Below, in pieces: positions 63,065-64,000 of a stretch of DNA of 64,000 nucleotides (position 1 is its first letter; every line of letters begins with the position of its first letter). The position numbers and the translations under genes are program-made. Below the pieces are notes generated by a model. That model did no database searches. It was not told the DNA's origin and saw only the letters and a list, made by a program, of their open reading frames with translations. Where the stretch lies: NCBI RefSeq assembly GCF_029968095.1, contig NZ_JASCIR010000017.1:62001-126000 (forward strand), in the 5' to 3' direction. The stretch comes from Streptomyces solicavernae (GTDB taxonomy: Bacteria; Actinomycetota; Actinomycetes; Streptomycetales; Streptomycetaceae).

Positions 63065-64000
63065 TCAAGCCGTGAGGCACTCCGAGTCCGACACCCGCTG
63101 GCGTCCCGTCGCACCGGCAACGGGCGGTTCGCCGAGGGTGCGGAGGCGGAGGGTGCACCAGATGCCGATCGCGGAGATCGCCATGAGCATGGCCGCCGCC
63201 GGCCAGTAGTGGCCGCCCGCCGCGGCCGACAGCGAGACCGCCGCGAGCGGCGCGAAGCCGCCGAAGATCATGTTGCAGGCCTGGTAGGAGAGCGAGATGC
63301 CGGTGTAGCGGACGCGCGGGGCGAAGCCCTCGGCGAGGATCGCCGCGATCGGTCCGTACAGAGCGGACATCACGAGCCGCATGCCGAGCATCGCCGCGTA
63401 GATGAGGACGACGCTGCCCGTCCCCATGGCGAGGAACTGCGGCACCGACAGCACGATCACGCCCGCCAGACCGGCCACGACCACCTTGTGCGCGCCGACA
63501 CGGTCGCCGAGCCACGACAGGCCCGGCGTGACGACCAGCTCCAGGAATGCCGCCAGGGTCAGCCCGTTGAGGAGCATCGACTCGGAGAGGTGCAGTTCCC
63601 CGGTGCCGTATGCGAGCAGGAAGCTGGTCACCACGTAGTAGCCGCCGGTGGCCGTGGCGAGGGCGAAGACGCCGGTGAGAACGGTGCGCCAGGCGGACTG
63701 GAAGACCTCGACGACGGGCAGCTTGTCCTGCCCGGTGTGTTCGGCCTTGATTTCCTTCATCACCGGGGCCTCCTCAAGCCGGAGGCGGATGACGAGCCCG
63801 ATCACCACGAGGACCGCGGACGCGAGGAACGGCACGCGCCAGCCCCAGCTGGTGAAGGTCTCGCTGCCCCACAGGTTCATCAGGGAGAACGCACCGGTGG
63901 AGAGCAACGCCCCCACCGAAGAGCCGAGTTGGGCGAACGAACCGAAGAACGTGGCCCTGCCCTTCGGGGCGTTCTCGACGGCGACGAGGACAGCGCCGCC
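63065..64000 (-). CDS. MHS-family (metabolite:proton symporter) MFS transporter, partial
   Basis: I extended the frame from the internal GTG at 63916 to the window edge; 28 more codons read without a stop (GGAVLVAVENAPKGRATFFG, then SFAQLGSSVG), which is the MHS-family loop and helix after TM4. The visible part covers about the last eight helices and ends in a short polar tail. MHS members carry dicarboxylates, shikimate, beta-ketoadipate or aromatic acids. Beside pcaIJF, uptake of an aromatic acid or beta-ketoadipate is likely. The N-terminus is outside the window. Confidence 0.82.
   Translation of the reverse strand, partial: GGAVLVAVENAPKGRATFFGSFAQLGSSVGALLSTGAFSLMNLWGSETFTSWGWRVPFLASAVLVVIGLVIRLRLEEAPVMKEIKAEHTGQDKLPVVEVFQSAWRTVLTGVFALATATGGYYVVTSFLLAYGTGELHLSESMLLNGLTLAAFLELVVTPGLSWLGDRVGAHKVVVAGLAGVIVLSVPQFLAMGTGSVVLIYAAMLGMRLVMSALYGPIAAILAEGFAPRVRYTGISLSYQACNMIFGGFAPLAAVSLSAAAGGHYWPAAAMLMAISAIGIWCTLRLRTLGEPPVAGATGRQRVSDSECLTA

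Overview
The window is a very GC-rich stretch with Streptomyces-type gene style: strong codon-position GC bias, many GTG starts, GTGA/ATGA stop-start overlaps, GGAGG-like ribosome sites, a DasR-type site before a GlcNAc hydrolase gene, and an HtpX/PspAB pair. I read it as a piece of Streptomyces (or close relative) chromosome. The organism call is inference.

Layout. 1-1727: the N-terminal part of a secreted sialidase and a GntR/FadR-type regulator that share operator-like palindromes. 1885-48052: a steroid-catabolism island of about 46 kb. It opens with a seven-gene operon (Dpp/Opp-type ABC importer, Old-Yellow-type flavin reductase, amidase). Next come an acyl-CoA synthetase, a 3-alpha-hydroxysteroid-dehydrogenase-like SDR, a KstR-like TetR, an F420-type oxidoreductase, a SnoaL/BaiE-like protein, an HsaA paralogue, a FadD3-like ligase and a second KstR-like TetR. 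A long minus-strand operon (36393 down to 20895) follows and degrades the side chain: FadA5, FadE34, Hsd4B-like MaoC, thioesterase, SDR, FadD17-like ligase, FadE29, ChsH2, FadE28, ChsH1, Ltp2, a MaoC, HsaE and an Hsd4A-like SDR. The ring A/B block is kshA plus a small Cys protein (plus strand), the operon hsaD-kstD-kshB-hsaG-hsaF-hsaA-hsaC (minus strand), and divergent hsaB. An IclR regulator closes the island.

How it works together. KstD, KshA and KshB open ring B. HsaA/B, HsaC and HsaD hydroxylate and cleave ring A. HsaE/F/G turn the C5 dienoate fragment into pyruvate and propionyl-CoA (or acetyl-CoA). FadE34, MaoC, Hsd4A and FadA5 remove two carbons of a five-carbon side chain; FadE28/29, ChsH1/H2 and Ltp2 remove the last three. 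Enzymes for a C8 cholesterol side chain (Cyp125, FadE26/27, FadD19) and the Mce4 importer are absent here. A C5 acyl ligase and a 3-alpha-HSD-like enzyme are present, so I infer that C24 bile-acid-type steroids are likelier substrates than cholesterol.

The main discovery candidate is an 18-bp operator, consensus GTCCCRCTGACCGGGAAC, that I find 11 times in seven intergenic regions, all inside 10.3-47.4 kb and none outside. A second operator, ACTAGAATTGGTWCTWGT, occurs twice, each time beside the first.

48106-64000 is a mixed flank: a truncated SDR, a secreted GH84 hexosaminidase behind a dre-like site, pirin, a degenerate EF-Tu G-domain protein, an IclR gene followed by wreckage of an mhp-type aromatic operon, pspAB-htpX, a VOC protein, a nucleoside deaminase, LysR with divergent pcaF-pcaI-pcaJ, and a MHS-family transporter cut by the window edge. 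Short tandem repeats are unusually frequent in the spacers and in several protein linkers.
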